Origin: UBA3102 sp964413055
GTDB taxonomy: Bacteria; Bacillota; Desulfotomaculia; Desulfotomaculales; Pelotomaculaceae
Assembly (NCBI GenBank): GCA_964413055.1
Contig: CAYPRB010000002.1
Coordinates: 248,001-312,000 of the forward strand
Reading direction: 5' to 3'
Length of the DNA stretch: 64,000 nt
A program made the translations under genes and the position numbers. Positions 43,288 to 50,895 of the stretch are shown here, one piece after another. The stretch's first letter is position 1, and each line of letters begins with the position of its first letter. A model generated the notes under the pieces. That model was not told where the DNA came from, did no database searches, and worked only from the letters and a program-made list of their open reading frames with translations.

Positions 43288-44409
43288 ATGTCTGTTTTTC
43301 CTGTCTGGGCCGAGGTAGATTTGGAAGCCATTGCCCATAATATACGCGAGATCCGCAGGGCAACCAGACCCTCCTCCAAAGTTATGGCCGTGGTCAAAGG
43401 CAACGGTTACGGCCACGGGACGGTGGAAGTGGGCCGGGCGGCGCTAAAAAACGGGGCGGAATGGTTGGGAGTCGCCAGGTTAGCGGAGGGCGCGGCGCTG
43501 CGCAAAGCGGGGATTGATGCACCTATTTTAGTCCTGGGCTATATTACGCCGGCCCAGTCGGGTGATGTGGTGCGGTATCGTTTGTCACAGGCGGTTTACA
43601 GCCTGGATATGGGCCGGGCCCTTGCGGAAGCTGCTACCAGGGAAGATACTACAGTGAAAGTACATGTCAAGGTGGATACGGGAATGGGGCGTATCGGTTG
43701 GTTGGCCGATCCGCATGCTGTGAAGGAGATTTTGGAGCTGGCCTGTATGCCGCACCTGGAGATAGAAGGAATCTTTACGCATTTTGCCACCGCTGACGAG
43801 CCCGACAAGAGATATGCCCTGGAACAGCTCAACAAGTTTCTTTCCTTAACCGAAGAACTTCGCAAAAGCGGGCTGGAAATTCCCATAAAACATGCTGCCA
43901 ATAGTCCGGCCCTGATGGAAATTCCGGAGGCACACTTGGATTTAGTGCGGGCAGGGATTATCGTTTATGGGCTTTATCCTTCCGATAAGATAGACCGCAG
44001 CAGGATCGAACTGCGTCCGGCCATGAGCCTGAAAGCTAAAGTAGCTTACGTGAAAGAGGTTCCGGCGGGATTTAAAATCAGCTACGGCAGTACTTTTACG
44101 ACCTCCGGACCAACCGTAATCGCAACCCTGGCACTGGGATATGCCGACGGTTATACCAGGCTGTTGTCTTCGAAAGGGGAGGTTTTGTTGCACGGCAGGC
44201 GGGCACCCGTGGTCGGAAGGGTTTGTATGGACCAGACCATGGTTGATATCGGTCATATCCCCGGTGTAAAAATGGGAGACGAGGCCGTTCTTATCGGCCG
44301 GCAGGGTAATGAAGAAATATTGGCCGATGAATTGGCTGCCAAGCTGGGGACCATTAATTATGAGATTGTATGCATGGTGAACAGCCGGGTTCCGAGATGT
44401 TACAAGTAA
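43288..44409 (+). CDS. alr: Alanine racemase
   Basis: A 373-residue PLP enzyme that makes D-alanine for peptidoglycan. WAEVDLEAIAHNIREIRR begins the family, the PLP Lys lies in VMAVVKGNGYGHGTVEVG (usual VKANAYGHG), HVKVDTGMGRIGW and the catalytic Tyr in ISYGSTFT, LALGYADGY and GRVCMDQTMVDIG follow. GAGAAGGTGG precedes the ATG. In related genomes ndoAI-ndoA come next; here they lie 8.7 kb further on. Confidence 0.95.
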   Translation: MSVFPVWAEVDLEAIAHNIREIRRATRPSSKVMAVVKGNGYGHGTVEVGRAALKNGAEWLGVARLAEGAALRKAGIDAPILVLGYITPAQSGDVVRYRLSQAVYSLDMGRALAEAATREDTTVKVHVKVDTGMGRIGWLADPHAVKEILELACMPHLEIEGIFTHFATADEPDKRYALEQLNKFLSLTEELRKSGLEIPIKHAANSPALMEIPEAHLDLVRAGIIVYGLYPSDKIDRSRIELRPAMSLKAKVAYVKEVPAGFKISYGSTFTTSGPTVIATLALGYADGYTRLLSSKGEVLLHGRRAPVVGRVCMDQTMVDIGHIPGVKMGDEAVLIGRQGNEEILADELAAKLGTINYEIVCMVNSRVPRCYK

Positions 44410-44443
44410 AAGGGTATCAGCAAAAGAATTATTTTAGATACTG

Positions 44444-44471
44444 TTGACACATAATTATTAGTATTTATAAA
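44444..44471 (+). promoter_or_regulatory. Promoter-like sequence running into a hairpin
   Basis: TTGACA and TATAAA are 16 bp apart on the plus strand. A transcript from here would begin at the GC-rich hairpin 44477-44502 and then run antisense through the tRNA-like gene. It may instead be a chance match behind alr. Confidence 0.4.
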
Positions 44472-44476
44472 CGGAG

Positions 44477-44502
44477 AGCCCCAGCCGATGAAGGCCGGGG
44501 CT
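44477..44502. terminator. GC-rich hairpin between alr and the tRNA-like RNA
   Basis: AGCCCC-A-GCC pairs with GGC-C-GGGGCT around a short loop. On the plus strand TCCTTTATTTT follows, fitting termination of alr; on the minus strand CTCTCCGTTTATAAA follows, fitting the end of the tRNA-like transcript. Confidence 0.75.
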
Positions 44503-44512
44503 TCCTTTATTT

Positions 44513-44581
44513 TGAGGAGACGCGGAATCGAACCGCGCAGCAGCAGGTACCGGACCTTGCCGTGTTCCCGACACCTCCTCC
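44513..44581 (-). ncRNA. tRNA-like small RNA, isotype not assignable
   Basis: On the minus strand GAGGAGG (5') pairs with TCTCCTC (3') as a 7-bp acceptor-like stem, and CGCGG-TTCGATT-CCGCG is a perfect T-arm in the correct place (5+7+5, directly before the acceptor strand). The 36 nt between hold a GTGT...ACAC hairpin and a GCAAGGT...ACCT-GC-TGC hairpin, but no normal anticodon arm with a U33 and 7-nt loop. At 67 nt it is too short for tRNA-Sec, and no CTCTAAA loop for tRNA-Pyl is present. No CCA is encoded. It has its own consensus promoter and a following hairpin, so it is probably transcribed. It may be a degenerate tRNA or a tRNA mimic. Confidence 0.5.
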
Positions 44582-44602
44582 AGGAATATTAATCCATAAG
44601 TA

Positions 44603-44631
44603 ATTATGAGCATTAATTTATTTTTTGTCAA
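44603..44631 (-). promoter_or_regulatory. Sigma-A promoter of the tRNA-like RNA
   Basis: On the minus strand TTGACA and CATAAT are 17 bp apart. Initiation near 44596 would give about 15 nt of leader before the acceptor-like stem. Between 44632 and 44878 I see no further gene or structured element. Confidence 0.7.
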
Positions 44632-44878
44632 GAATGATATGGTTTATTTGCCTATATTTAGAAGTTATAGTTATTGCAGTATACGTAGCAACTTTTGCCT
44701 TAACTAAATTTATTTAAAAACTGTAACCGGCTTTACTTTTTTATGTTATATTAAAGTGAAAGTGCTTGGCTGCAGTGAACTGAATTGGTTTCTTGAGCGT
44801 CTAATTTTTAAAACCCTTAAGGTTTTCTGAGTCAGGCATAAAAATGGTATTTTTTAGTTTAAGAATATATTTGATTGT

Positions 44879-45427
44879 TTGGTGAATCAATTGTCTGAGG
44901 ATAATCTTGTCTGTTTGGCTAAATCAGGGGATAACGATGCCTTCGCCCAGCTTGTACAGAGGCATACGGCAGATGCGTTCCGTGCTGCATACATGGTTTT
45001 ACCCGACCGTGTCGAGGCGGAAGATATTGTCCAGGAAGCTTTTCTGACTTGTTACCGGAAATTAAAATATTTTCGTATGGATGCTTCGTTTAAAACCTGG
45101 CTGTACCGGATAGTCATCAACCTGTGCTATGACAGGCTGCGCAAAGCAAAGCGGGAAAATGCAATGATGCAAAAATTATCTTTAAATCTTGAAAGTAGGG
45201 GCAGGGAGATGTCTGATATTGAAAGCCGCATTGACCTGAAAGAAATAATCTTTACCCTGAGCCCGGAACACCGCATGGTCCTGACTCTTTATTACGGGAT
45301 GGACCTCGGCGTTAAAAAAGTTGCGGAAATACTGGGTATACCGGTAGGCACGGTTAAATCAAGGCTTAATTCTGCCCGGAATATAATTAGAGAACGCATG
45401 GAGAGAGGCCGGGAATATGCGTTGTAA
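44879..45427 (+). CDS. ECF-type RNA polymerase sigma factor
   Basis: A 182-residue sigma-70 family ECF factor. Region 2 covers about residues 20-90 (FAQLVQRHTADAFRAAYMVL, AEDIVQEAFLTCYRKLKYF, ASFKTWLYRIVINLCYDRLR) and region 4 about 120-175 (LSPEHRMVLTLYYGMDLGVK, IPVGTVKSRLNSARNIIRER). The TTG/GTG start at 44879-44884 has no clear ribosome site. It overlaps the anti-sigma gene by 11 nt, so stoichiometric production is likely. Its promoter targets cannot be read here. Confidence 0.93.
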   Translation: MVNQLSEDNLVCLAKSGDNDAFAQLVQRHTADAFRAAYMVLPDRVEAEDIVQEAFLTCYRKLKYFRMDASFKTWLYRIVINLCYDRLRKAKRENAMMQKLSLNLESRGREMSDIESRIDLKEIIFTLSPEHRMVLTLYYGMDLGVKKVAEILGIPVGTVKSRLNSARNIIRERMERGREYAL

Positions 45428-46520
45428 TAAGGTGAAATTAATATTTGATGATTACTTGAGCAAAACGCTGTCGGCAGAGGAAATGAGGGAGATTGATTCT
45501 CATTTGGAGTCCTGCGAGAGCTGCCGGATTGAATTCAGGGAGCTAAAAAACGCCGACGATCTTTTACGGGAAACCGTCTGTGAAATGGTTGCCGGAATCG
45601 AGGTCCCCCCGGATTTGAGTGGCAGAATTGAAAAGGTGATTCTGACCGGGGAGCAGACGCGCAAAGGAATTACCTCCGGGCGGATAGCAGCTTTTTTGAA
45701 AAAACCTGCAGTTGCGGCGGCCGTGTTTTTGGCGTTAACGGCGGCCGGTGCTTGGGGATATTTTAATGATTACTTTAATACTGAAATGGGTAAGCCGAAG
45801 GTTGCTTTAACTGAATCGCAGGAAGTGCCGGTAGGGAAAGAAGATGTTTTTTCAGGTAATGTTGTGCAAGACGCGGCTCCCCGTTCTGCCGGAACGGGTC
45901 AGGCGCCCGGGGAAGACGTGAAGGAATTTAATAAAGGCGAAGTTGCCGGCGAAGAGAAGAATGCCGGTAGGGCACCGGACAGAGAAGCCGGGGTGCAAAC
46001 ATTAACGCAACCCTTAAAAGAGCCGGTTCCTGAAGAGAGTGTTGACCTTCAGCAGGAAATAGATACTGAAGAAGTTGCCAGGTTAGCTCCAAAAGGACTG
46101 GGAGAATTGCAGAGCACGGGGATAGAGGTTTTAAAAAAGGGTACTATGGAGGAAGCAGCAAGAGAGCTGGGATTTAAACCTGCAAGACCTGCCTACCTGC
46201 CGCAGGGAGCGGTACTCACGGAGGTTTTCTGGGATGCCGGCGCCGTTTATCAAAATTACCGGGTGGGTGAGCTTCATTTTACGGTTAGTCAGAGCCGGGC
46301 AGAAGGGGCGGAGCTTAAATACGAAGCGATGATGCGGCAAGGACTTCCAATTGAAATCAACGGTTTTCAAGCCGTCTTGCAGGAAAGCGGGCCTGAACCG
46401 GGTGATAACATCTCTCCGGCAAATGTATCTGTATGCTGGCAGCAGGGGGATTGGTTCTTTTCAGTAACCGGTGGATTGCCGGTGCCGGAGATAAAAAAGA
46501 TTGCTTTATCCTTAAATTAA
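45417..46520 (+). CDS. Zinc-finger anti-sigma factor, membrane-anchored
   Basis: A 367-residue protein. The N-terminus has the anti-sigma zinc-binding motif HLESCESCRIEF (Hx3Cx2C) at about residues 29-36. One membrane segment (about 98-117, PAVAAAVFLALTAAGAWGYF) separates it from an extracytoplasmic part. That part has an acidic, low-complexity linker (about 140-230) and a C-terminal DUF4367-like domain (LGFKPARPAYLPQGAVLTEV). It should hold the upstream ECF sigma factor at the membrane until an envelope signal arrives. Confidence 0.9.
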   Translation: MRCNKVKLIFDDYLSKTLSAEEMREIDSHLESCESCRIEFRELKNADDLLRETVCEMVAGIEVPPDLSGRIEKVILTGEQTRKGITSGRIAAFLKKPAVAAAVFLALTAAGAWGYFNDYFNTEMGKPKVALTESQEVPVGKEDVFSGNVVQDAAPRSAGTGQAPGEDVKEFNKGEVAGEEKNAGRAPDREAGVQTLTQPLKEPVPEESVDLQQEIDTEEVARLAPKGLGELQSTGIEVLKKGTMEEAARELGFKPARPAYLPQGAVLTEVFWDAGAVYQNYRVGELHFTVSQSRAEGAELKYEAMMRQGLPIEINGFQAVLQESGPEPGDNISPANVSVCWQQGDWFFSVTGGLPVPEIKKIALSLN

Positions 46521-46582
46521 TGAAAAAATTATCCATGCTTTTTTGACACTAAACGGCATAGAATGTATTGAAGGTAATAACG

Positions 46583-46640
46583 CGGGACGACGAAGTCCCG
46601 AAAGAAGCCAAGGGGGAGCTTCTTTCGGGACTTTTTTTTG
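46583..46640 (+). terminator. Terminator with overlapping alternative hairpin
   Basis: AGTCCCGAAAGAAGC and its exact complement GCTTCTTTCGGGACT form a 15-bp stem followed by TTTTTTTT. The 5' arm's GTCCCG can instead pair with CGGGAC just upstream around a GACGAA loop (46583-46600). The two folds exclude each other, so this may be an attenuator ahead of the redox pair at 46.8 kb rather than only the end of the anti-sigma gene. Confidence 0.8.
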
Positions 46641-46736
46641 GTATGACAAATTTACGCTTTCGCTGAAAAAAATTTTATTTATCCTGTTGCGTCATAAAAT
46701 ATATTTATAACGTTTATATATATTGACGTTTTATCC

Positions 46737-46765
46737 TTTAGAAATATCGTTAAAAGCGTTATAAT
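46737..46765 (+). promoter_or_regulatory. Sigma-A-like promoter of the membrane redox pair
   Basis: TTTAGA and TATAAT are 17 bp apart, 40 nt upstream of the ATG at 46805. Confidence 0.5.
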
Positions 46766-46804
46766 AGCTTAGGATAATATATTTAACAGTAATATAAGTC
46801 ATTT

Positions 46805-47785
46805 ATGGTTAATAAAGGAAATAGAATTATTACCGTTACGGTTGTGAATGGGAGGATTTATTTGCTGCTGCTTTTTTTTCTTTATTTATCCTTATTCACC
46901 TTTCTGGCACTTTCGGTCAACAAATTTTTCTGGTTTGCCAGGATGCCCCTGCACGGGCGCTGGGAACTGTACCCGGTACCCCGGGAACCTGCCGAAAGGG
47001 CCTGTTACGGGGGGTCTTATTATGAAGAACCGGAATGGTGGAAAAAACCCAGAAAGATTTCTCGAGCCGGTGAAATAAAAAAAGTATTTAAAGAGATGTT
47101 CTTTATTAGAAGGTTGTTTATTAACCAGCGGCGGCACTGGTGGTTTAGTTATTCTTTGCATTCCGGGATCTACTGGTTGATTTTGTGGGGGGTTTTTTTG
47201 CTGGCCGGAGCAGTAATTGAGTTGTCGGGACCGGTCTTAATTACCGGTGGAAACGGTGATTTTTGGTCCGGCCTGGTTTATTTTGGCACATTATTATCTG
47301 GTGGGGTAGGGGTTTTATTGCTGACCGCCGGATCCGCAGGCCTGTTTTTAAGAAGAATGTTTAACCGGGATTTGAATAAATATTCAAATCCCCAGGATTA
47401 CTTTAATTTACTGTTTATTCTGGCGGTGGCGGTATCCGGATTGGTAGTGTGGAACGGTGATCCCGGTTTTAATTACGGGCGGGAGATTCTGAAAGCAATG
47501 CTTGCCTTTGCGCCGGTTAAAGCGGATACTGCCCTGACCGTGCACATTTTACTGCTGGGTGCTTTATTGATTTACATTCCACAGACAAAAATGAGTCATT
47601 ACGTGTGCAAATTTTTTTCTTTCCATAAAGTGTTGTGGGATAACGAGCCGAATCTTAGGAATTCAAAGATAGAGCGAAAAATTAAAAGGAACTTAAGCAA
47701 TAAACCTCCCGTTGTCACCTGGGCAGCACCTCATACTGGAAATTCTGAACAACTGAAAGAATTTGGTGAAGATCAAGGGGAATAG
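46805..47785 (+). CDS. Membrane cytochrome b-like subunit (NarI/DsrM/TmcC type)
   Basis: A 326-residue protein with about five or six membrane segments (about 18-40, 118-145, 155-185, 198-216, 245-262). Candidate haem ligands are the His in YSLHSGIYWLILWGV and in LTVHILLLGALL and KMSHYVCKFF. Size and gene order with an Fe-S protein match DsrM, HmeC or TmcC, which link the quinone pool to cytoplasmic thiol or sulfur redox chemistry. Quinone use is inferred. It is followed 4 nt later by the Fe-S partner. Confidence 0.8.
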   Translation: MVNKGNRIITVTVVNGRIYLLLLFFLYLSLFTFLALSVNKFFWFARMPLHGRWELYPVPREPAERACYGGSYYEEPEWWKKPRKISRAGEIKKVFKEMFFIRRLFINQRRHWWFSYSLHSGIYWLILWGVFLLAGAVIELSGPVLITGGNGDFWSGLVYFGTLLSGGVGVLLLTAGSAGLFLRRMFNRDLNKYSNPQDYFNLLFILAVAVSGLVVWNGDPGFNYGREILKAMLAFAPVKADTALTVHILLLGALLIYIPQTKMSHYVCKFFSFHKVLWDNEPNLRNSKIERKIKRNLSNKPPVVTWAAPHTGNSEQLKEFGEDQGE

Positions 47786-47789
47786 TTTT

Positions 47790-49400
47790 ATGGTTAATAT
47801 AAAACCTCAAGATGTGAGCAAGCCGTCAAAACAAATGATCGGGTTGGATCATTTAATGCCTCTGCCGGCACCTTATGATCAACCCGGGATGGAACCCGGT
47901 ATTAAGACTGCCGGGGATGCCTGGTGTCAGAATTACTGTGCCAGCCTGGACGGAATTATAGGTAACGATATGCTGTTTAGGCCGAAAACCAAAACGGAAG
48001 AAGAGCAAATGGTCAGTAAATTTTTAAACGGTCTGGACAAGCTTTTTGATGAAGAAAGTAACGGCGGTTACTTGCAGCCGTTACTGCTTTCCTTTGAATA
48101 TTGCGAAAAATGTAATACCTGTTCCCAAGCGTGTCATGTTTTTAAGGGTAGTGGGGAAAAAGAGATTTACCGGCCTATTTTTCGTTCGGAAGTTTTTCGC
48201 ATGCTCTATAAAAAATATCGGAAGGGTGGCAGCCTTTGGAGGCGGTTTTTAGGCGGGGACATTGAAATTAATGTCGAAACCATCATGCGCCTGGGGGAAT
48301 TGGCTTACCGTTGCAGCCTTTGCCGCCGTTGTGCCCAAGTATGTCCCTTGGGGCTTGATAACGGGTTGCTGGCCCGGGAGATCAGAAAATTATTCAGTCA
48401 GGAAATGAATATGGCGCCGCAGCTGCTCCATGAAAAAGGCAGTGTCCTGCAATTGAAAACCGGTTCCAGTACGGGAATTAACCAAGCCGCATTTTTGGAT
48501 ATGATGGAGTTTATGGAAGAGGATATTGCCGACCGGACCGGTAAACATTACCGGATACCCATAGACAAAAAAGGCGCGGACATACTTTTAATTCATAATG
48601 CTGGTGAATTTATTTCCTGGCCGGATGGTCCCGCAGCTTTTGCAATTATTTTCGGCGAGACCGGTCTGGATTGGACATTAAGCAGCGATATTGCCGGTTA
48701 TGACTGTGTTAATTACGGGCTTTTTTATGATGACGCGCAGGCACGAAAACTTGCTTTGCATCAATTAAAAACCGCCAGGGAGCTGGGGGTGCGCAGAATT
48801 GTTATCGGGGAGTGTGGTCATGCCCACAGGGCGGCGGCAGCAATTTCAGACCGGTTGGTTCCCGGTGGAGACAATATCCCCAAAGAAAGTTGTTTCCCGT
48901 TGCTGTGTGATTTAGTTAAAAAAAATGTATTAAAGTTAGACCCTGCAAGAAACAACTTTCCGGTAACCTTGCATGATCCCTGTAATATAACCAGGATGAT
49001 GGGTATCATCCAACCCCAGCGTCAAATAATCAAAGCTGTCTGTCCGCGGTTTAAAGAAATGACTCCCCACGGGGCTAAAAACTACTGCTGCGGTGGAGGA
49101 AGCGGTTTTGTCGTAATGAACAGCCTGAATTTCCAGGATTGGGTATGTAAGGTTTCATGCAGGATGAAATTTAAGCAGGTTCTGGAGGCGTTTCAGGGTA
49201 CCGTTGAGAATAAAAATATAATTAAATATATTTGTGCCCCCTGTTCCAACTGCAAAGGAGCATTTAGAAATATGCTGGATTATTACCAGGCTACTTCCCG
49301 GTTTAACATCCGGTATGGCGGCCTGGCTGATTTGATAGTAAACGCCATGGTGGGATTTGACCGGCCTTACCTGGAATTTTTAAATGAAGAAATTTATTGA
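47790..49400 (+). CDS. HdrD/DsrK/TmcB-like iron-sulfur oxidoreductase
   Basis: A 536-residue protein. Two [4Fe-4S] ferredoxin-type sites are visible: CEKCNTCSQACHVF (about 108-120) and CSLCRRCAQVCPLG (about 180-192). Two CCG-type domains follow, the first with a weaker motif (IGECGHAHRAA) and LHDPCNITR, then NYCCGGGSGFVV and ICAPCSNCKGAF, which are the non-cubane cluster ligands of heterodisulfide reductase subunits. Together with the membrane subunit it should couple membrane quinol to a cytoplasmic disulfide or sulfur carrier. ATG 47790 follows AAGGGG. Confidence 0.87.
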   Translation: MVNIKPQDVSKPSKQMIGLDHLMPLPAPYDQPGMEPGIKTAGDAWCQNYCASLDGIIGNDMLFRPKTKTEEEQMVSKFLNGLDKLFDEESNGGYLQPLLLSFEYCEKCNTCSQACHVFKGSGEKEIYRPIFRSEVFRMLYKKYRKGGSLWRRFLGGDIEINVETIMRLGELAYRCSLCRRCAQVCPLGLDNGLLAREIRKLFSQEMNMAPQLLHEKGSVLQLKTGSSTGINQAAFLDMMEFMEEDIADRTGKHYRIPIDKKGADILLIHNAGEFISWPDGPAAFAIIFGETGLDWTLSSDIAGYDCVNYGLFYDDAQARKLALHQLKTARELGVRRIVIGECGHAHRAAAAISDRLVPGGDNIPKESCFPLLCDLVKKNVLKLDPARNNFPVTLHDPCNITRMMGIIQPQRQIIKAVCPRFKEMTPHGAKNYCCGGGSGFVVMNSLNFQDWVCKVSCRMKFKQVLEAFQGTVENKNIIKYICAPCSNCKGAFRNMLDYYQATSRFNIRYGGLADLIVNAMVGFDRPYLEFLNEEIY

Positions 49401-49404
49401 CCTT

Positions 49405-50529
49405 TTAATATTGGGTTTCCCGGTTTATTTTCGAGGCTGACTCTAAAATTTTGTGCAGTATTTTTTCCCGGCGCGCGTTGATGGCATCAAAGTCCATGTA
49501 CGGTACGTAATACTTCTCCATTTCGTCGTGTGTTTTTTTAGCCCGGTTGATAAATGAAACCGCTTGTTCCATACACTGCCGGTACATGCCGCGTGCGGCC
49601 CCTTTTTCCACCAGGTAGGCCTCATTGATTACCGGGTCCACGCAGTTCATGGTGTCAATAACGGTATCTCCCTGCTGCGGTGGGTAAATGTGGGGTTCCA
49701 CATTGTTTATAATGGCCAGGCTAAGCTCATGGATTACCAAATGATCGATCAACTTCGGGTTCAGGGCACAATGAAACGCGGTAACATTGTAACCGCGCGC
49801 CAGGGCTGCTTCCATTAAACGGCGGACCAGAACGTTTTTACCGGTACCGTCGTCACCGTTGATCAGATATCGTTTGTCAAGGTTTCCCACAATGGTATTC
49901 AGGTGGCTCACCGGTCCGTCCGGAGTTATGGCGGTGGCGAAAAGCCGTCTGGCCTTCGGATTATCGGTGAGCCGGGGTTTGCCTTCAAAAATCTCGTGGA
50001 TCAATTCCAGTACCAGCCTGTCGAAAGCCCCGACATTAAAAGCGCCGCTTTCCATATAATAGGAAGCTACTTCTTCCAGGAAGAGTTTAGCTCCCGCCAG
50101 GTAGGTGTAGGCATGCTTAAACAAGCGCCCCAGTTCTTTGTTGCGGGACAGGATTTCTTGCTTGTTCTCGCGCAGTCCCTGCTCATTCCAGTGGTCTCCG
50201 AGGTGAATGATTTCGTCCACAGCTCCGGGATTTTTCGGGTCGACCACGTGTGGGGAGGTGCCGTCCAACAGGGCGACCCGGATGGCCGGAATGACTACTC
50301 CGTCAAGGGAGCCGTTATCCGAGGAGCAGCAGTGGAATTCTATATCGTAACCTCTTTCCCTCATGGCCTTGCCTATTTTATGCATAAAGGTAGACTTGCC
50401 AACCCCCGGACCTCCTTTAATAACGAAAATATGCGTTGCGTCCGGCTCAATAATATGATCATAAAATGAATAGAAGCCGTAGGCGGTGTTACCACCGGGA
50501 AACATTTTGATAAGTTTTCCTTTATCCAA
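49405..50529 (-). CDS. PRK06851-type protein with two P-loop domains
   Basis: A 374-residue protein with an internal duplication of a nucleotide-kinase-like fold. The first P-loop is intact (IKGGPGVGKSTFMHKIG, about residue 38); the second reads INGDDGTGKNVLVRRL (about 225), where the usual Ser/Thr after GK is Asn. N-terminal FPGGNTAYGFYSFYDHII is a family signature. Relatives occur in many spore formers and are of unknown function, annotated as ATP-binding proteins. The start has AGGAGG upstream. It is convergent with the Fe-S gene, with only 4 bp between. Confidence 0.82.
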   Translation of the reverse strand: MDKGKLIKMFPGGNTAYGFYSFYDHIIEPDATHIFVIKGGPGVGKSTFMHKIGKAMRERGYDIEFHCCSSDNGSLDGVVIPAIRVALLDGTSPHVVDPKNPGAVDEIIHLGDHWNEQGLRENKQEILSRNKELGRLFKHAYTYLAGAKLFLEEVASYYMESGAFNVGAFDRLVLELIHEIFEGKPRLTDNPKARRLFATAITPDGPVSHLNTIVGNLDKRYLINGDDGTGKNVLVRRLMEAALARGYNVTAFHCALNPKLIDHLVIHELSLAIINNVEPHIYPPQQGDTVIDTMNCVDPVINEAYLVEKGAARGMYRQCMEQAVSFINRAKKTHDEMEKYYVPYMDFDAINARREKILHKILESASKINRETQY

Positions 50530-50776
50530 AACAACCTGCCTCCTAACACATTTATTATTTGATCCGTTTTAAAAATATAAATCTACAATATAATATATGT
50601 AGAACCGTATAATAATGTGACTACCACCGATTTAAAATATTTATTCCGGTCCCGCTGTGTTTAAAATGGTATTTACTATTTTGTCTTAACCGGGCAGGTT
50701 ATTTTTTAAAAAAATTTGTCACTGAGTTATGGAGTTTTTAAATATGTGTGGTATACTATAATAAGCTAATAGCCAG

Positions 50777-50860
50777 GGTGCAATGATGTACCTTAACTAA
50801 AAAAGGCAATGAGGCCTGATGTACGGGTTAGGTTAAAATATCCGTACATAGGCCTTTTTT
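50777..50860 (+). promoter_or_regulatory. Dual-hexaloop ANTAR-type antiterminator leader of glnA
   Basis: Two hairpins precede a terminator. P1 (50777-50792) is GGTGC-AATGAT-GTACC. P2 (50804-50817) is AGGC-AATGAG-GCCT. Both have six-base loops with A at 1 and G at 4, the signature of RNA sites bound by ANTAR-domain proteins, and are 11 nt apart. The 3' arm of P2 is also the 5' arm of the terminator (50812-50855: AGGCCT-G-ATGTACGG with CCGTACAT-AGGCCT, then TTTTTT). Protein binding to P1-P2 would prevent termination. The 245 bp upstream (50530-50776) is AT-rich; a -10 TATACT/TATAAT lies near 50752-50762. Confidence 0.82.
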
Positions 50861-50895
50861 CTTAGGACCTGGTTGAAATGAAAGAGGTGGGGTTG

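Noticed and set aside
44513..44581. Assignment of the tRNA-like RNA as tRNA-Sec or tRNA-Pyl
   Set aside because: At 67 nt it lacks the long acceptor and variable arms and the TCA anticodon of tRNA-Sec, and has no CTCTAAA loop for tRNA-Pyl. It therefore does not support the selenoprotein call.
46583..46600. ANTAR hairpin at the attenuator before the redox pair
   Set aside because: The six-base loop is GACGAA (G, not A, at position 1), and no matching first hairpin can be formed about 11 nt upstream.
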